Assembly (NCBI RefSeq): GCF_026226775.1
Contig: NZ_JAKKOD010000002.1
Coordinates: 506,501 to 570,500, forward strand
DNA: 64,000 bases
Source: Avibacterium sp. 21-586
GTDB taxonomy: Bacteria > Pseudomonadota > Gammaproteobacteria > Enterobacterales > Pasteurellaceae
Direction of reading: 5' to 3'
This document shows, piece after piece, positions 28,497 through 38,737 of the stretch (positions are counted from its first letter, which is position 1; every line of letters begins with the position of its first letter). The position numbers and the translations under genes were made by a program. The notes beneath the pieces were generated by a model. The model made no database searches and had not been told where the DNA came from. It saw only the letters and a program-made list of their open reading frames with translations.

Positions 28497-30977
28497 TTAG
28501 GCTTTTTCCACTTTAACGGCACATTTTTTGAAGTCCGTTTCTTTTGAAATTGGGTCAGTTGCATCTAAGGTTAACTTATTTGCTAATTGACCAGCATCAA
28601 AGAAGGTGGTGAAAACTAAACCTTCAGGACATTTATTACGCCCGCGTGTGTCGACATAGGAAATAATCTCCCCACGGCGTGAAGAAACTTTAATTTTATC
28701 ACCATGGCGTAAACCACGCTTTTTCGCATCGTTCGGATGCATCCAAACTACATTGTTTGGGAATGAACGGTGTAATTCAGGAACACGGCGCGTCATTGTA
28801 CCTGTATGCCAGTGTTCTAACACACGACCTGTGGATAACCATAAATCATATTCATCATCTGGCATTTCCGCAGGTGGCTCATAAGGCACAGCTAAAATTA
28901 CAGCGCGCTTATCCGGCTGCCCATAGAAAGATACCTCTTCACCTGATTTTACATATGGGTCGTAGCCTTCACGGTAACGCCATAATGTTTCTTTGCCGTC
29001 CACCACAGGCCAACGTAAACCTCGAGCTTTATGGTAAAGATCGTATGGTGCTAAATCGTGGCCATGCCCACGACCAAATGATGCATATTCTTCAAATAAA
29101 CCTTTTTGAATGTAGAAACCGAAGTCGTAAGCTTCATCGTTAAGGCGGTTATCCAACTCAGCATTAGAATATTTATCTACATTACCGTTGCGGTATAACA
29201 CGTCATATAACGTTTTACCTTTAAATTCTGGGTTCGCATCTAAAATTTCAGTTGGCCAGACTTCATCGGTAGTGAAGTATTTTGAAAATTCCACTAATTG
29301 CCATAAGTCAGATTTTGCTTCACCCGGAGCTTTCACTTGTTGGCGCCATACTTGCGTGCGACGTTCTGCATTACCGTAAGCACCTTCTTTTTCTACCCAC
29401 ATGGCTGTTGGTAACATTAAATCAGCTGCTAAAGCAGATACCGTTGGATACGGATCGGAAACCACAATAAAGTTTTCAGGATTACGCCAGCCTGGGAAAG
29501 TTTCTTCATTGATGTTTGGGCCACCTTGCATATTGTTAGTACACATTTGCCATAATACACGCATTTTGCCATCTTTTAATGCGCGGCTTTGTGCTACCGC
29601 ATGGTAACCTAATTTATCTGTAATTACTCCAGCTGGAATTCTCCACGTTTTTTCAGCGATAGCACGATGCTCTGGCTTAGTAACCACCATATCGGCAGGT
29701 AAACGATGGATAAAAGTTCCCACTTCACGGGCTGTACCACAAGCAGATGGTTGACCGGTTAAGGAGAATGGGCCACATCCTGGAGTAGAAATTTTACCCG
29801 TTAATAAGTGAATGTTGTAAATCAAGTGGTTTGCCCACACACCACGAGTGTGTTGGTTAAAGCCCATTGTCCAGAAAGAGACGACTTTGCGTTTCGGATC
29901 AGCATAAAGCTGTGCCAAACTTTCTAGTTGATCTTTTGGTACTCCTGACATTTCGTGGGCTTTATCGAGGGTATATTCAGACACAAGTGCTTTGAGTTCT
30001 TCAAAGTTACTGTCATACATTTTACCACTATTTGCATTTTTGGCTGCTTTTTGACGCGGATCGCTATCACGCAAACCATAACCAATATCCGTTTCACCGC
30101 GTTTGAATTTAGTATGTTTATTGACGAAATCCCAGTTGATCGCATTATTTTGGATAAGGTAATTGATGATATAGTTAAGGATCACCAAGTCAGTTTGCGG
30201 TGTAAAAATCATTCCATTATCCGCAAGCTCAAAACTACGATGTTCGAAAGTAGAAAGTACAGCAACTTTTACATCTGGGTTAGATAAACGGCGATCAGAA
30301 ATACGCGACCATAAAATAGGGTGCATTTCCGCCATATTAGAACCCCATAAAACGAAAGCTTCTGCTTGCTCAATATCATTATAACAGCCCATTGGCTCAT
30401 CAATACCAAAGGTACGCAAGAATGCTACCGCTGCAGACGCCATACAATGGCGTGCATTTGGATCGATATTGTTAGAGCGGAAACCGGCTTTCCAGAGTTT
30501 TGCTTTGGCATAACCCTCAAAAATGGTACTTTGTCCAGAAGTGAACATTCCCACACCATTTGGGCCACGTTCTTTCATTGCGTTTAAGAATTTCTCTTTC
30601 ATTGTTTTGAAAGCGGTATCCCAAGTAACTGGCGTAAATTCCCCATTTTTATCATACTTACCGTCTTTCATACGCAACATTGGTTGAGTTAAACGGTCTT
30701 TTCCGTACATAATTTTCGGCAAGAAGTAACCTTTAATACAGTTCAAACCACGGTTTACTTCGGCATCTGGATCACCTTGTGATGCTACAACACGGCCATT
30801 TTGTGTTCCTACTAATACACCACAACCAGTACCACAGAAACGACAAACGGCTTTATCCCATTTGATGCTGTTATCTTGTGCAGCTTCCACGTTTTTCACT
30901 GGAATGCTTAATCCAGCAACAGCCGCAGCCGCAGCGGCTGCATTGGCTTTCATAAAGTCTCGGCGACTTAAATTCAT
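28497..30977 (-). CDS. napA: periplasmic nitrate reductase catalytic subunit NapA
   Basis: Molybdopterin oxidoreductase that reduces nitrate to nitrite in the periplasm, 826 aa, full length. The Tat signal [20 protein letters not shown] is at the N-terminus. The 4Fe-4S motif [13 protein letters not shown] starts near residue 45 and is completed by GLNCIKGYF. The molybdenum ligand Cys lies in [12 protein letters not shown] near residue 178. It follows napD, whose product is the NapA-specific export chaperone. The gene is intact. Confidence 0.97.
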   Translation of the reverse strand: MNLSRRDFMKANAAAAAAAVAGLSIPVKNVEAAQDNSIKWDKAVCRFCGTGCGVLVGTQNGRVVASQGDPDAEVNRGLNCIKGYFLPKIMYGKDRLTQPMLRMKDGKYDKNGEFTPVTWDTAFKTMKEKFLNAMKERGPNGVGMFTSGQSTIFEGYAKAKLWKAGFRSNNIDPNARHCMASAAVAFLRTFGIDEPMGCYNDIEQAEAFVLWGSNMAEMHPILWSRISDRRLSNPDVKVAVLSTFEHRSFELADNGMIFTPQTDLVILNYIINYLIQNNAINWDFVNKHTKFKRGETDIGYGLRDSDPRQKAAKNANSGKMYDSNFEELKALVSEYTLDKAHEMSGVPKDQLESLAQLYADPKRKVVSFWTMGFNQHTRGVWANHLIYNIHLLTGKISTPGCGPFSLTGQPSACGTAREVGTFIHRLPADMVVTKPEHRAIAEKTWRIPAGVITDKLGYHAVAQSRALKDGKMRVLWQMCTNNMQGGPNINEETFPGWRNPENFIVVSDPYPTVSALAADLMLPTAMWVEKEGAYGNAERRTQVWRQQVKAPGEAKSDLWQLVEFSKYFTTDEVWPTEILDANPEFKGKTLYDVLYRNGNVDKYSNAELDNRLNDEAYDFGFYIQKGLFEEYASFGRGHGHDLAPYDLYHKARGLRWPVVDGKETLWRYREGYDPYVKSGEEVSFYGQPDKRAVILAVPYEPPAEMPDDEYDLWLSTGRVLEHWHTGTMTRRVPELHRSFPNNVVWMHPNDAKKRGLRHGDKIKVSSRRGEIISYVDTRGRNKCPEGLVFTTFFDAGQLANKLTLDATDPISKETDFKKCAVKVEKA

Positions 30978-31003
30978 CTCATTTCCCCCACGAGTATGAT
31001 TAA

Positions 31004-31291
31004 TTATTCATCATTGTCATCATCTTGTTGATGATAAATCAAAGATACGGTAATCACGCCATCAATATTGCGTGCTTGCTCCATTTGCTCGAGCAAAATA
31101 TGTTGATCGTGAGATTGCATCACCACCACCAACTTGCCTTTTTCTACATCTTCGGCAGGCACTTCAGTATAAGGTACCGCTAAAAGTGCGGTTTTTATTT
31201 TTTCGATTTTTTGCGGATTACATTGAACAATCACGCCACAAACGTGCCATTCCTCCGCTTTATCCATTGGGATAATTTCTTGTTCTGACAT
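31004..31291 (-). CDS. napD: NapD, chaperone for NapA maturation
   Basis: Small cytoplasmic chaperone that binds the NapA Tat signal peptide, 95 aa. The ferredoxin-like fold begins [20 protein letters not shown], and the tail is short and acidic. It lies 2 nt after napF and 26 nt before napA. The coding sequence contains an exact uptake sequence (31184-31192). Confidence 0.93.
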   Translation of the reverse strand: MSEQEIIPMDKAEEWHVCGVIVQCNPQKIEKIKTALLAVPYTEVPAEDVEKGKLVVVMQSHDQHILLEQMEQARNIDGVITVSLIYHQQDDDNDE

Positions 31292-31293
31292 AG

Positions 31294-31818
31294 TTATTCC
31301 TGTGGATAATTAAGTTTAATCGCAGAAACTGGGCAGGCACTGATGCACGCACCACAACCATTACAATCCACCAAGTTTAAGTTTGGTTGTGCCACTTTCC
31401 CAAATTGTGGCACAAAACGAATCGCACGCATTTCACAATTGTCTTGACAGGTACGGCACTCCACCTGTTTTTGTGTTAAACATTCATTTTTAATGTCAAT
31501 TTTATGTCGCCAAGCCACTTCACTGACTGGGTGAAATATAGGTTGCTGGCACACTTCTACACATTTTTGACAAAAGGTACATTCGCCTTTATCAAATTGC
31601 ACTTCAGGAAATCCGCCTTGCCCTTGCACCAAAATCTGTGTTTCGCAGGTCTTCACACAATCCCCACAAGCGGTGCAATATTGAATAAAAAGCGCTTCAC
31701 TTACCGCCCAAGGTGGACGCACGCCCTGAAAGCCTTGCACTTTTATTGTTTCACTTTGTAATGAATGTAGAAAATTACCACGCAAAAAATGGCGACGAGG
31801 CAATGTTGTTTCTGACAT
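31294..31818 (-). CDS. napF: ferredoxin-type protein NapF
   Basis: Cytoplasmic iron-sulfur accessory protein for NapA maturation, 174 aa. Cysteine clusters CTACGDCVKTCE, CTFCQKCVEVC, CRTCQDNCE and CNGCGACISACP are visible. It is the first gene of napFDAGHBC, the same order as in H. influenzae. Control by oxygen (FNR) and nitrate (a NarQ/NarP pair) is expected; narQ is at 51-52.8 kb in this window, and an FNR-like site lies upstream. Confidence 0.94.
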   Translation of the reverse strand: MSETTLPRRHFLRGNFLHSLQSETIKVQGFQGVRPPWAVSEALFIQYCTACGDCVKTCETQILVQGQGGFPEVQFDKGECTFCQKCVEVCQQPIFHPVSEVAWRHKIDIKNECLTQKQVECRTCQDNCEMRAIRFVPQFGKVAQPNLNLVDCNGCGACISACPVSAIKLNYPQE

Positions 31819-31924
31819 TTTTCACAATCCAAAGTTACTTTTTACTAGGCTCGCTATTTTCTAAAGCTAAAGCAAGGTTTTTAATAACCCAAATTAGGTA
31901 TTTAGATAAAAAAATACGTTTTTG

Positions 31925-31938
31925 TTGCGTTAGATCAA
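31925..31938 (-). promoter_or_regulatory. candidate FNR site upstream of napF
   Basis: TTGCGTTAGATCAA resembles the FNR consensus TTGAT-N4-ATCAA with two mismatches in one half. It lies 107 nt upstream of the napF start. The match is moderate, and the expected biology (anaerobic induction) supports it. Confidence 0.4.
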
Positions 31939-32018
31939 ACTTATTTTGCGGTATTCATTTTCTTCATTAAAAAGATGGGGCTGTATTAAATTAACAGTTA
32001 GTTAGCCAATAAAAAGTT

Positions 32019-32040
32019 AGGGCTAAGCTAATGTAGCCCT
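32019..32040 (-). terminator. trkA terminator
   Basis: Stem AGGGCTA (32019-32025)/TAGCCCT (32034-32040), followed in minus orientation by AACTTTTTATT. It lies 30 nt past the trkA stop. The sequence GGGGCTGTATTAAATTA (31977-31993), resembling an IS1016-like end, adjoins it. Confidence 0.75.
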
Positions 32041-32069
32041 CTATTTACTTATACTAGCATTAACTTTAG

Positions 32070-33446
32070 TTAAATAAAAAAAGCACTCGGTTGGAAGAGT
32101 TTTTCTACTTCAGGGATATGCTTTTTATCGCTCACATAAACAACAACATGATCATCGTTCTCAATAATTAAATTTTTTCTTGCAATCATTACTTGATCAC
32201 CACGTAATACTGCACCAATAATCACGCCTGCAGGCAATTTTACTTCAGATACTTTTCGCCCAATTACATGAGAAGATTCGGGATTACCGTGAACGATAAT
32301 TTCTAATGCTTCTGCAAGACCATGATGTAAAGATACCACATTACCAATATCTCCTTTACGGATATGTTCAAGTAACGCAGAAATAGTCGATTGTTGTGGA
32401 GATACGACAATATCTAAGGTTCCCCCTTGCAATAAATTAATGTATGCCATTCGCTGAATTAATACCATTGCTTTTTTGGCGCCTAATCGTTTTGCAAGTA
32501 GAGCAGACATAATATTTGCCTCATCATCACTTGTGAGAGAAAGAAAAACATCTATATTTTCAATATGTTCTTCAAATAACAAGGATTGATCAGAAGCATC
32601 ACCACAAAATACAAGTGTTTTCGATAAATGTTCTGCCAATATTGTGGCTCGCTCAGGGTTACGCTCAATTAGTTTCACCGAATATTGTTCTTCTAAACGT
32701 TTAGCTACACTGCTCCCAATGTTTCCTCCACCAATTATCATTATACGCTTATATGTTTTTTCCAAGCGCTGTAATTCACTCATTATCGCTTTAATATGGA
32801 TAGCATCACAAATAAACGTCACCTCATCACCCGCTTCAATAATCGTTGAACCTTGGGGGCGAATAACCTTATCTTGTCGCAAGATAGAAACGATTCTACA
32901 ATCAATGTAAGGTAAATGTTCTTTTAATGCAGACAATGCATAACCGACCAACGGGCCACCATAATAAGCTTTAACAACGACAATACTAATTCGTCCATTC
33001 GCTAAATGAGAAACTTGTAATGCGCCTGGATAAGCAATTAAGCGAACAATTTCATCGGTAACCAATTTTTCGGGTGAAATAATATGATCAATCGGGATAA
33101 CATCAGTCTGGAATAGCTTATTTTTTTCACGTAAATAATCAGCACCACGGATACGTGCAATTTTAGTTGGCGTATTAAATAAGGTATAAGCAACTTGGCA
33201 AGCGATCATATTGGTTTCGTCTGAATTCGTAACTGCCACCACTAAATCTGCATCTGCTGCGCCGGCCTCACGCAAAACCTTTGGTGAAGACGCTACCCCA
33301 TGAACAACCCGTAAATCGTGCTTATCCTGCAAAGCAAGCAATCGCTCGGCTTGATTATCCACGAGGGTAATATCATTATCCTCACTCACCAAATTGGCTG
33401 CCAAAGTTGTTCCAACCTGACCTGCGCCTAAAATTATAATCTTCAT
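32070..33446 (-). CDS. trkA: Trk potassium uptake regulatory protein TrkA
   Basis: Cytoplasmic NAD-binding gating subunit of the Trk potassium channel system, 458 aa. It has two RCK repeats, each with a Rossmann fold: [20 protein letters not shown] at residues 1-20 and [19 protein letters not shown] near residue 234. Each is followed by a TrkA-C domain (IISILRQ-type and [13 protein letters not shown]-type stretches). It is the last gene of the fmt-rsmB-GT2-trkA unit, starting immediately after the GT2 stop. In relatives rsmB is directly followed by trkA. Confidence 0.95.
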   Translation of the reverse strand: MKIIILGAGQVGTTLAANLVSEDNDITLVDNQAERLLALQDKHDLRVVHGVASSPKVLREAGAADADLVVAVTNSDETNMIACQVAYTLFNTPTKIARIRGADYLREKNKLFQTDVIPIDHIISPEKLVTDEIVRLIAYPGALQVSHLANGRISIVVVKAYYGGPLVGYALSALKEHLPYIDCRIVSILRQDKVIRPQGSTIIEAGDEVTFICDAIHIKAIMSELQRLEKTYKRIMIIGGGNIGSSVAKRLEEQYSVKLIERNPERATILAEHLSKTLVFCGDASDQSLLFEEHIENIDVFLSLTSDDEANIMSALLAKRLGAKKAMVLIQRMAYINLLQGGTLDIVVSPQQSTISALLEHIRKGDIGNVVSLHHGLAEALEIIVHGNPESSHVIGRKVSEVKLPAGVIIGAVLRGDQVMIARKNLIIENDDHVVVYVSDKKHIPEVEKLFQPSAFFI

Positions 33447-34262
33447 TTACTCTGTTCTCTCAATATGAAGAGGTAAAACCCCTGTTTCTGGATAATTAAG
33501 GCAATCTTTCAACTGCATCATTCTTCGACAAATACTCGCTGTGATCTGATTGGCTTCATTTAGCTTTTCTTCCGTTACGCTCTCATCGTGTTGATTAAAT
33601 AAAATGGCATTAAGTAAACGCTGCGCATGCATCCCATCATGGCAATAGTGCAAAACACCAGCCTCATTAAACAGCGTACCAACTAGACAAAGTTTTGTTG
33701 TTGCCAACCCAAATGCGCCATCCTCACCACCTAATTGTCTAAACAATGGATCTTGCGGGAATCCTCCACAGGCAAGAAAAAAAGAACGCTTGATAACTAA
33801 ATTTCCTGCGCCTGTCATCTCCATATATTGCCAAGCCTTGCCGAAGGCTGGATGCGTGGTATAACGTTCTGGTAAATTTACAGGTTTGAGAGACAACCGC
33901 AGTACATTTATTTCTGCTTTAAAAGCAAAAACTGCTGCCGCATTTTCTAAGGCTCTCTCTTCATAAGCATCATCAGCATCAAGAAAAGCAATAATATCCG
34001 CGTTACTTTGCAACGCTCCCCAATTTCTCGTTTTAGCTACGCCACTGTTTTTAGGCATTTGTTCAATACAAATTTTCCCTGGATACTTCTGATATAGCCG
34101 TTTGGCTAGCTCATAACTTTCATCTGTAGAAACATCATCAATCAACCATAATTTACCTAAATATGGCTGTTCTATAACAGAGTAAACGGCCCTAGCTAAA
34201 GTCTGACTACAATTATAACAGGGCATAATTACATCAATCGTTGGAAACTTCACCCTTATCAT
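33447..34262 (-). CDS. family 2 glycosyltransferase (unknown acceptor)
   Basis: GT-A-fold glycosyltransferase, 271 aa from the chosen ATG. The N-terminal nucleotide-sugar site [20 protein letters not shown] (residues 8-27) and the DXD-like metal motif [15 protein letters not shown] (near residue 92) are intact, as is [10 protein letters not shown], the probable acidic catalytic region. No membrane segment is visible, so it is cytoplasmic or peripheral. It overlaps the end of rsmB by 29 nt, and its stop abuts trkA. A GTG two codons downstream has better ribosome-site spacing. The acceptor is unknown. The N-glycosyltransferase gene 2.5 kb away is suggestive only. Confidence 0.85.
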   Translation of the reverse strand: MIRVKFPTIDVIMPCYNCSQTLARAVYSVIEQPYLGKLWLIDDVSTDESYELAKRLYQKYPGKICIEQMPKNSGVAKTRNWGALQSNADIIAFLDADDAYEERALENAAAVFAFKAEINVLRLSLKPVNLPERYTTHPAFGKAWQYMEMTGAGNLVIKRSFFLACGGFPQDPLFRQLGGEDGAFGLATTKLCLVGTLFNEAGVLHYCHDGMHAQRLLNAILFNQHDESVTEEKLNEANQITASICRRMMQLKDCLNYPETGVLPLHIERTE

Positions 34263-35598
34263 CCTCTCGCTTGAGCAATTTTGCGTAATAAAATCCATCG
34301 CCACTATTTTCTTGTGGGAAGAATTGATGGCCAACCTGTGTTTGTTTGGGGAAAGGCAGGGGCATTAATTCTGCCTCAGGGTGTTGTTGTAAAAATTCGC
34401 TGATTTGTTGGCTATTTTCTTCTGGTAATAATGAGCAAGTGGCGTACAGCAACACGCCATTTGGTTTTAAGCATTGCCATAAAGCCGTTAAAATGGCTTT
34501 TTGTAAGGCCACTAAAGAGGCAATGTCGCTTTCTTTGCGCAACCATTTTATATCGGGATGGCGACGGATCACGCCAGTGGCTGAACAAGGAGCATCAAGC
34601 AAAATTCGATCAAATTGCACCGCACTTTCGCCAAATTGCTGTTGAATTTGTTCAAGCCATTGATTTGGCTGGCTGGCATCACCACAAATCACAAAGGCGT
34701 TTTGCCCTATTCGTGCGAGATTTTCTTGCACGCGTTTCAATCGATGTTGTTCAATGTCTAATGCCACTACCTTGGCTTGCGGCGCAAGTTCTAAAATATG
34801 CGTGGTTTTCCCGCCGGGTGCAGCACAAGCATCTAAAATCAATTCGCCATTTTGCGGCTCAAGCAATAAACCCGACCATTGTGCGTGCAAGTCTTGCACG
34901 GTGAGCCAACCTTCGGCGAAATGCGGTAATTGCGCGACATTTTTCGCCTGTTCCAAGCGGATTGCCTGTGGATGATCCGCGCTTACTGCTTCAATTTCTG
35001 CATTTTGCAACAAGGTTAAATACCCGTTCACATTGCTATGTTGCGGGTTCATGCGCAACCACATTGGTGGCCGTTGGTTATTCGCTTCCACAATCTCACG
35101 CCAATTTGGATAGGCTTTCTTCAGCTTATTCACGAGCCACTCAGGGTGCAAGGTTTGCCAATGCTTATCCACTTTTGCCAAAATGCGCGCTTGCTCGCGT
35201 AAGAAACGGCGTAGCACGCCATTTACCAAGCCTTTGAAACTGTCTAATTTTAGGCTTTGTGCGGCTTTTACCATTTCATCTACCACCGCGTGATCGGGCG
35301 TGCGTAAATATAATAATTGATACAAACCCACCAACAATAAACAATGCACAAGACGCGTTTTACCTTTCAGTGGCTTATCTACCAAGTGCTGGATAATCTG
35401 CTCTAAACGTGGCAACACGCGGCAAACACCGAAACAAATTTCTTGTAATAAAGGGAGATCTTGCTCTTTCAGCGCAGGATTTTTTTCCGCCAACAACGTG
35501 GAAAGCGATTGCCCATTATCCAGCACTTGTAAGAGATATTGTGCTGCCAGTGCGCGCGCAGAAAGTGCGGTGCTTTTTTTGCTGATTTTTTGTTTCAT
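34234..35598 (-). CDS. rsmB: 16S rRNA (cytosine-967-C5)-methyltransferase RsmB
   Basis: SAM-dependent rRNA methyltransferase, 454 aa. The N-terminal NusB-like domain covers about residues 1-140 ([20 protein letters not shown]). The C-terminal methyltransferase has the SAM site [18 protein letters not shown] near residue 255 and the catalytic cysteines in [15 protein letters not shown] and [11 protein letters not shown]. Its start overlaps the fmt stop by one base (TAATG). Two exact uptake sequences lie inside the gene (34619, 35563). Confidence 0.95.
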   Translation of the reverse strand: MKQKISKKSTALSARALAAQYLLQVLDNGQSLSTLLAEKNPALKEQDLPLLQEICFGVCRVLPRLEQIIQHLVDKPLKGKTRLVHCLLLVGLYQLLYLRTPDHAVVDEMVKAAQSLKLDSFKGLVNGVLRRFLREQARILAKVDKHWQTLHPEWLVNKLKKAYPNWREIVEANNQRPPMWLRMNPQHSNVNGYLTLLQNAEIEAVSADHPQAIRLEQAKNVAQLPHFAEGWLTVQDLHAQWSGLLLEPQNGELILDACAAPGGKTTHILELAPQAKVVALDIEQHRLKRVQENLARIGQNAFVICGDASQPNQWLEQIQQQFGESAVQFDRILLDAPCSATGVIRRHPDIKWLRKESDIASLVALQKAILTALWQCLKPNGVLLYATCSLLPEENSQQISEFLQQHPEAELMPLPFPKQTQVGHQFFPQENSGDGFYYAKLLKREDDKGEVSND

Positions 35599-36557
35599 TA
35601 TGCCAACACCTTACCCACGCGGAACCAATCTGCTCTGCCATTAAGTAAATCCTGCACCGACATCGGCTTCTTACCCGCAGGCTGAAGTTTGGTGAGATTT
35701 AACACGCCATCTGCTGTGGCAATTTGAATGCCATTTTTGTCCGCTTGTAAAATCGTGCCAACTGGCTGATTTTGATGTGGCAGCACCGTGGCTTGATACA
35801 CTTTCAAGGTCTGTTCGTTGCCCTCTTTATCCGTAGTAACAAAATAGCTAATCGGCCAAGGATTAAACGCACGAATACAACGATCAAGCTGTGCTGCTGA
35901 AAGTTGCCAATCCAATTTCGCCTCTTGTTTAGAAAGTTTATCGGCATAGTTAGCAAGGGCATCATCTTGTACTTTGGGTGGAAATTGTCCAGTTTCCAAG
36001 CCATTTAACACCTCAAGCAACGCATTTGGCGCAATCTGTTCCAACTTATGATAAAGGCTTAGAGAGGTGTCTTCTTGGCTGATGTCGCAATACACTTTAT
36101 GCAGCATATCGCCCGTATCCAAGCCTTCATTCATTTGCATAATAGTCACGCCAGTTTGCGTATCGCCCGCCCAAATTGCACGCTGAATCGGTGCTGCCCC
36201 ACGCCAACGGGGCAAAATCGAACCGTGAACGTTTAAACACCCTAATCTTGGTGCGTCCAACACCGCTTTCGGTAAAATTAAGCCATAGGCCACCACTACC
36301 ATCACATCGGCATTCAGTGCTGCCAGTGCTTGCTGCGCATCCACTTTACGTAGGGATTTTGGTTGATAGACAGGAATCTGATGCTGCTCCGCTAATTGTT
36401 TCACCGCACTCGCTTGCAGTTTCTTACCTCGTCCAGCCGGTTTGTCTGGCTGGGTATAAACCGCAATTACATTATGTTCTGAATTCAACAATACAGCTAA
36501 GTGCTGCGCAGCAAATTCTGGTGTACCCGCAAAAACAATATTTAAAGATTTGGTCAT
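35598..36557 (-). CDS. fmt: methionyl-tRNA formyltransferase
   Basis: Formylates initiator methionyl-tRNA using 10-formyl-THF, 319 aa. The N-terminal [19 protein letters not shown] and the formyl-transfer signature [20 protein letters not shown] (catalytic Asn, His) near residue 110 are intact. The C-terminal OB-type tRNA-binding domain is present. It is first in the fmt-rsmB-GT2-trkA unit. The peptide deformylase gene def, which often precedes fmt, is absent. Instead, the divergent ngt gene begins 245 nt away. Confidence 0.96.
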   Translation of the reverse strand: MTKSLNIVFAGTPEFAAQHLAVLLNSEHNVIAVYTQPDKPAGRGKKLQASAVKQLAEQHQIPVYQPKSLRKVDAQQALAALNADVMVVVAYGLILPKAVLDAPRLGCLNVHGSILPRWRGAAPIQRAIWAGDTQTGVTIMQMNEGLDTGDMLHKVYCDISQEDTSLSLYHKLEQIAPNALLEVLNGLETGQFPPKVQDDALANYADKLSKQEAKLDWQLSAAQLDRCIRAFNPWPISYFVTTDKEGNEQTLKVYQATVLPHQNQPVGTILQADKNGIQIATADGVLNLTKLQPAGKKPMSVQDLLNGRADWFRVGKVLA

Positions 36558-36802
36558 TGAATTTCTCTATTGCAGAAAATCATTATATTGGTTAAGTATA
36601 ATGTATTTTTACCTTAGGTGAAAAGAATACTAAACAGAAACAACGTCATATTTTATACAAAATCGAGATACATTTAACGAGAGTGGGAATATGGCAGAAT
36701 AGCATACCATTCTGATAAAAACGCAAAAAATCATTATTCCTATACGGTATATTTTGCTAGAATTTAGCTATTAATGATTATAAAACAATACCTATCTACT
36801 CT
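36558..36802. other. divergent promoter region between fmt and ngt
   Basis: A 245-nt, very AT-rich region must hold promoters for both fmt (minus) and ngt (plus). Possible -10 elements for ngt are TATATT (36749-36754) and TAGAAT (36758-36763). I see no recognisable operator, RNA gene or uptake sequence. Confidence 0.4.
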
Positions 36803-38677
36803 ATGGCAAAAACTGAACTTTTGACTTCACCAAGTCTGCAACTTTTAGAAAAACATATTCACCACCACAATTATGAACAAGCATGTAATGAATTATTAGC
36901 AATTCTCTATAAACTAGATGCTGATTTTGGCACGGTAGACCAAATAGCATTTGATTATCCTATTCAGCTTAACAACTTAGAACAAGATAGATATATATTT
37001 TTTTGTACGCGCATGGCTGATGCAATTACGCGTTTGTTTACGCAACCTGATTTAACGATCACCCAAACTGGGTTTGCAAATTTTATCGTAGCTCAACGTT
37101 GGATTGCCTTAATTTTTGCAAGTTCTCCTTATATTAATGCAGATCATATCCTAGAAACTTATAACCAACAGTCTGCTGAGAATCAAAACCCATCGAATAT
37201 TGTTTATTTGAATAATTCATTCTCCAGTTTGGCCAAATTTTGCATACTCTATTTGCCGGAATCTAATGTTTATCTAGATTTAGAAATAATATGGCAGATT
37301 AACCAATATGTATGTACATCATTGTGTTTTGCTTTGCAGTCACCTCGATTTATTGGCACAAAAACTGCTTTTGATAAACGTGCAAAAATTCTGCAGTGGT
37401 TACCAGAAAAGCTCATACAGTTAGAAAATCTCGATAAGATTCCTAGTAAAATTATTCATGATGTCTATATGCATTGCAGTTATGATATTGCCACTAACAA
37501 GCATCAAATTAAACATTCCGTTAACCAAGTGATTCGTTCACACTTATTGCAATTAGGCTGGCAAGATCGCGACATATCTCAAATTGGTGAGCATAATGGT
37601 AAGCCCGTAATGATCGTACTCCTAGAGCATTTTAATGCGGTGCATTCTATTTATCGCACTCACTCAACCTCCCTTATTGCTGCAAAAGCACATTTTTACT
37701 TAATAGGATTAGGTAATTCAAAGGTAGACAAAATAGGAAGAGATGTATTTGATGAATTTCATGAAATTACGAATGATAAAGATATATTAGGCAAACTTTT
37801 GCTTATTAAAGATATTTGCGAACAATTTAAAGCTTCTGTGCTATATATGCCAAGTATCGGTATGGATTTATTAACAATCTTTGCGAGTAATACACGCCTA
37901 GCGCCGATTCAAGCTATCGCACTAGGGCATCCAGCGACAACGCACTCTGATTATATTGACTATGTAATCGTAGAAGATGATTATGTAGGTAGTGAAGACT
38001 GCTTTAGTGAAGTCCTATTACGCTTACCTAAAGATGCATTACCCTATGTACCATCAGCGCTAGCCCCCACCCAAGTACACTATAATTTACGACAAAAACC
38101 AGAAGTCGTACAAATTGGTATCGCATCTACTACAATGAAATTAAACCCTTATTTTCTAGAGGCCTGCCAAATTATACGTGATCGCGCTAATGTAAAAATT
38201 CATTTTCATTTTGCATTAGGCCTCTCTTTAGGCATCACTCACCCCTATGTTGAGCGCTTTATCAAATCTTATTTAGGTAAAGATGCAACTGTTTATACCC
38301 ATCAGCCCTATAACGCATATTTAAGCGTGCTTCATCAATGTGATATGATGATTAATCCATTTCCATTTGGTAATACGAATGGAATTATTGATATGGTTAC
38401 CTTGGGACTCGTTGGGGTCTGCAAAACGGGAGATGAAGTGCATGAGCATATTGATGAAGGTTTGTTTAAAAGATTAGGGTTACCAGAATGGCTAATCACG
38501 CACTCTATAGATGAATATATTGCTTGTGCTATTCGCTTAGCTGAGAACCATGATGAGCGCTTAGCATTACGTCATGATATTATTAGCAATAATCGCCTAG
38601 CTAGTTTATTCCAAGGCAATCCAGAGCCTATGGGACAAATTTTACTAGCAAAAGTCAATAAGCTAAAAAATAATTAA
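36803..38677 (+). CDS. ngt: HMW1C-like cytoplasmic N-glycosyltransferase (NGT, GT41-type)
   Basis: Soluble glycosyltransferase that attaches glucose from UDP-glucose to asparagine in N-X-S/T sequons of exported adhesins. It is 624 aa, close to the Actinobacillus pleuropneumoniae enzyme (about 620 aa). The N-terminal all-helical domain is followed by the GT-B catalytic half, with very conserved blocks GHPATTHSDYIDYVIVEDDY, LRLPKDALPYVPSALAP, IGIASTTMKLNPYFLEA and NPFPFGNTNGIIDMVTLGLV; the Lys and His that contact UDP are in these blocks. No HMW1A-like adhesin or HMW1B secretion gene is adjacent, so it resembles the standalone NGT arrangement. No exact uptake sequence was seen from 35.6 to 41.2 kb. 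Confidence 0.93.
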   Translation: MAKTELLTSPSLQLLEKHIHHHNYEQACNELLAILYKLDADFGTVDQIAFDYPIQLNNLEQDRYIFFCTRMADAITRLFTQPDLTITQTGFANFIVAQRWIALIFASSPYINADHILETYNQQSAENQNPSNIVYLNNSFSSLAKFCILYLPESNVYLDLEIIWQINQYVCTSLCFALQSPRFIGTKTAFDKRAKILQWLPEKLIQLENLDKIPSKIIHDVYMHCSYDIATNKHQIKHSVNQVIRSHLLQLGWQDRDISQIGEHNGKPVMIVLLEHFNAVHSIYRTHSTSLIAAKAHFYLIGLGNSKVDKIGRDVFDEFHEITNDKDILGKLLLIKDICEQFKASVLYMPSIGMDLLTIFASNTRLAPIQAIALGHPATTHSDYIDYVIVEDDYVGSEDCFSEVLLRLPKDALPYVPSALAPTQVHYNLRQKPEVVQIGIASTTMKLNPYFLEACQIIRDRANVKIHFHFALGLSLGITHPYVERFIKSYLGKDATVYTHQPYNAYLSVLHQCDMMINPFPFGNTNGIIDMVTLGLVGVCKTGDEVHEHIDEGLFKRLGLPEWLITHSIDEYIACAIRLAENHDERLALRHDIISNNRLASLFQGNPEPMGQILLAKVNKLKNN

Positions 38678-38686
38678 TTGAATACA

Positions 38687-38718
38687 TGCCAGGCTGCTTG
38701 AAATCGAGCAGCCTGGCA
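38687..38718. terminator. perfect 12-bp hairpin between convergent ngt and amtB
   Basis: TGCCAGGCTGCT (38687-38698) and AGCAGCCTGGCA (38707-38718) form a perfect 12-bp stem with an 8-nt loop, 9 nt past ngt and 19 nt from amtB. Neither side carries a clear T run. It is probably a bidirectional terminator or an RNA 3'-end protector. Confidence 0.65.
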
Positions 38719-38737
38719 TAACGATAGCATAACCAAT

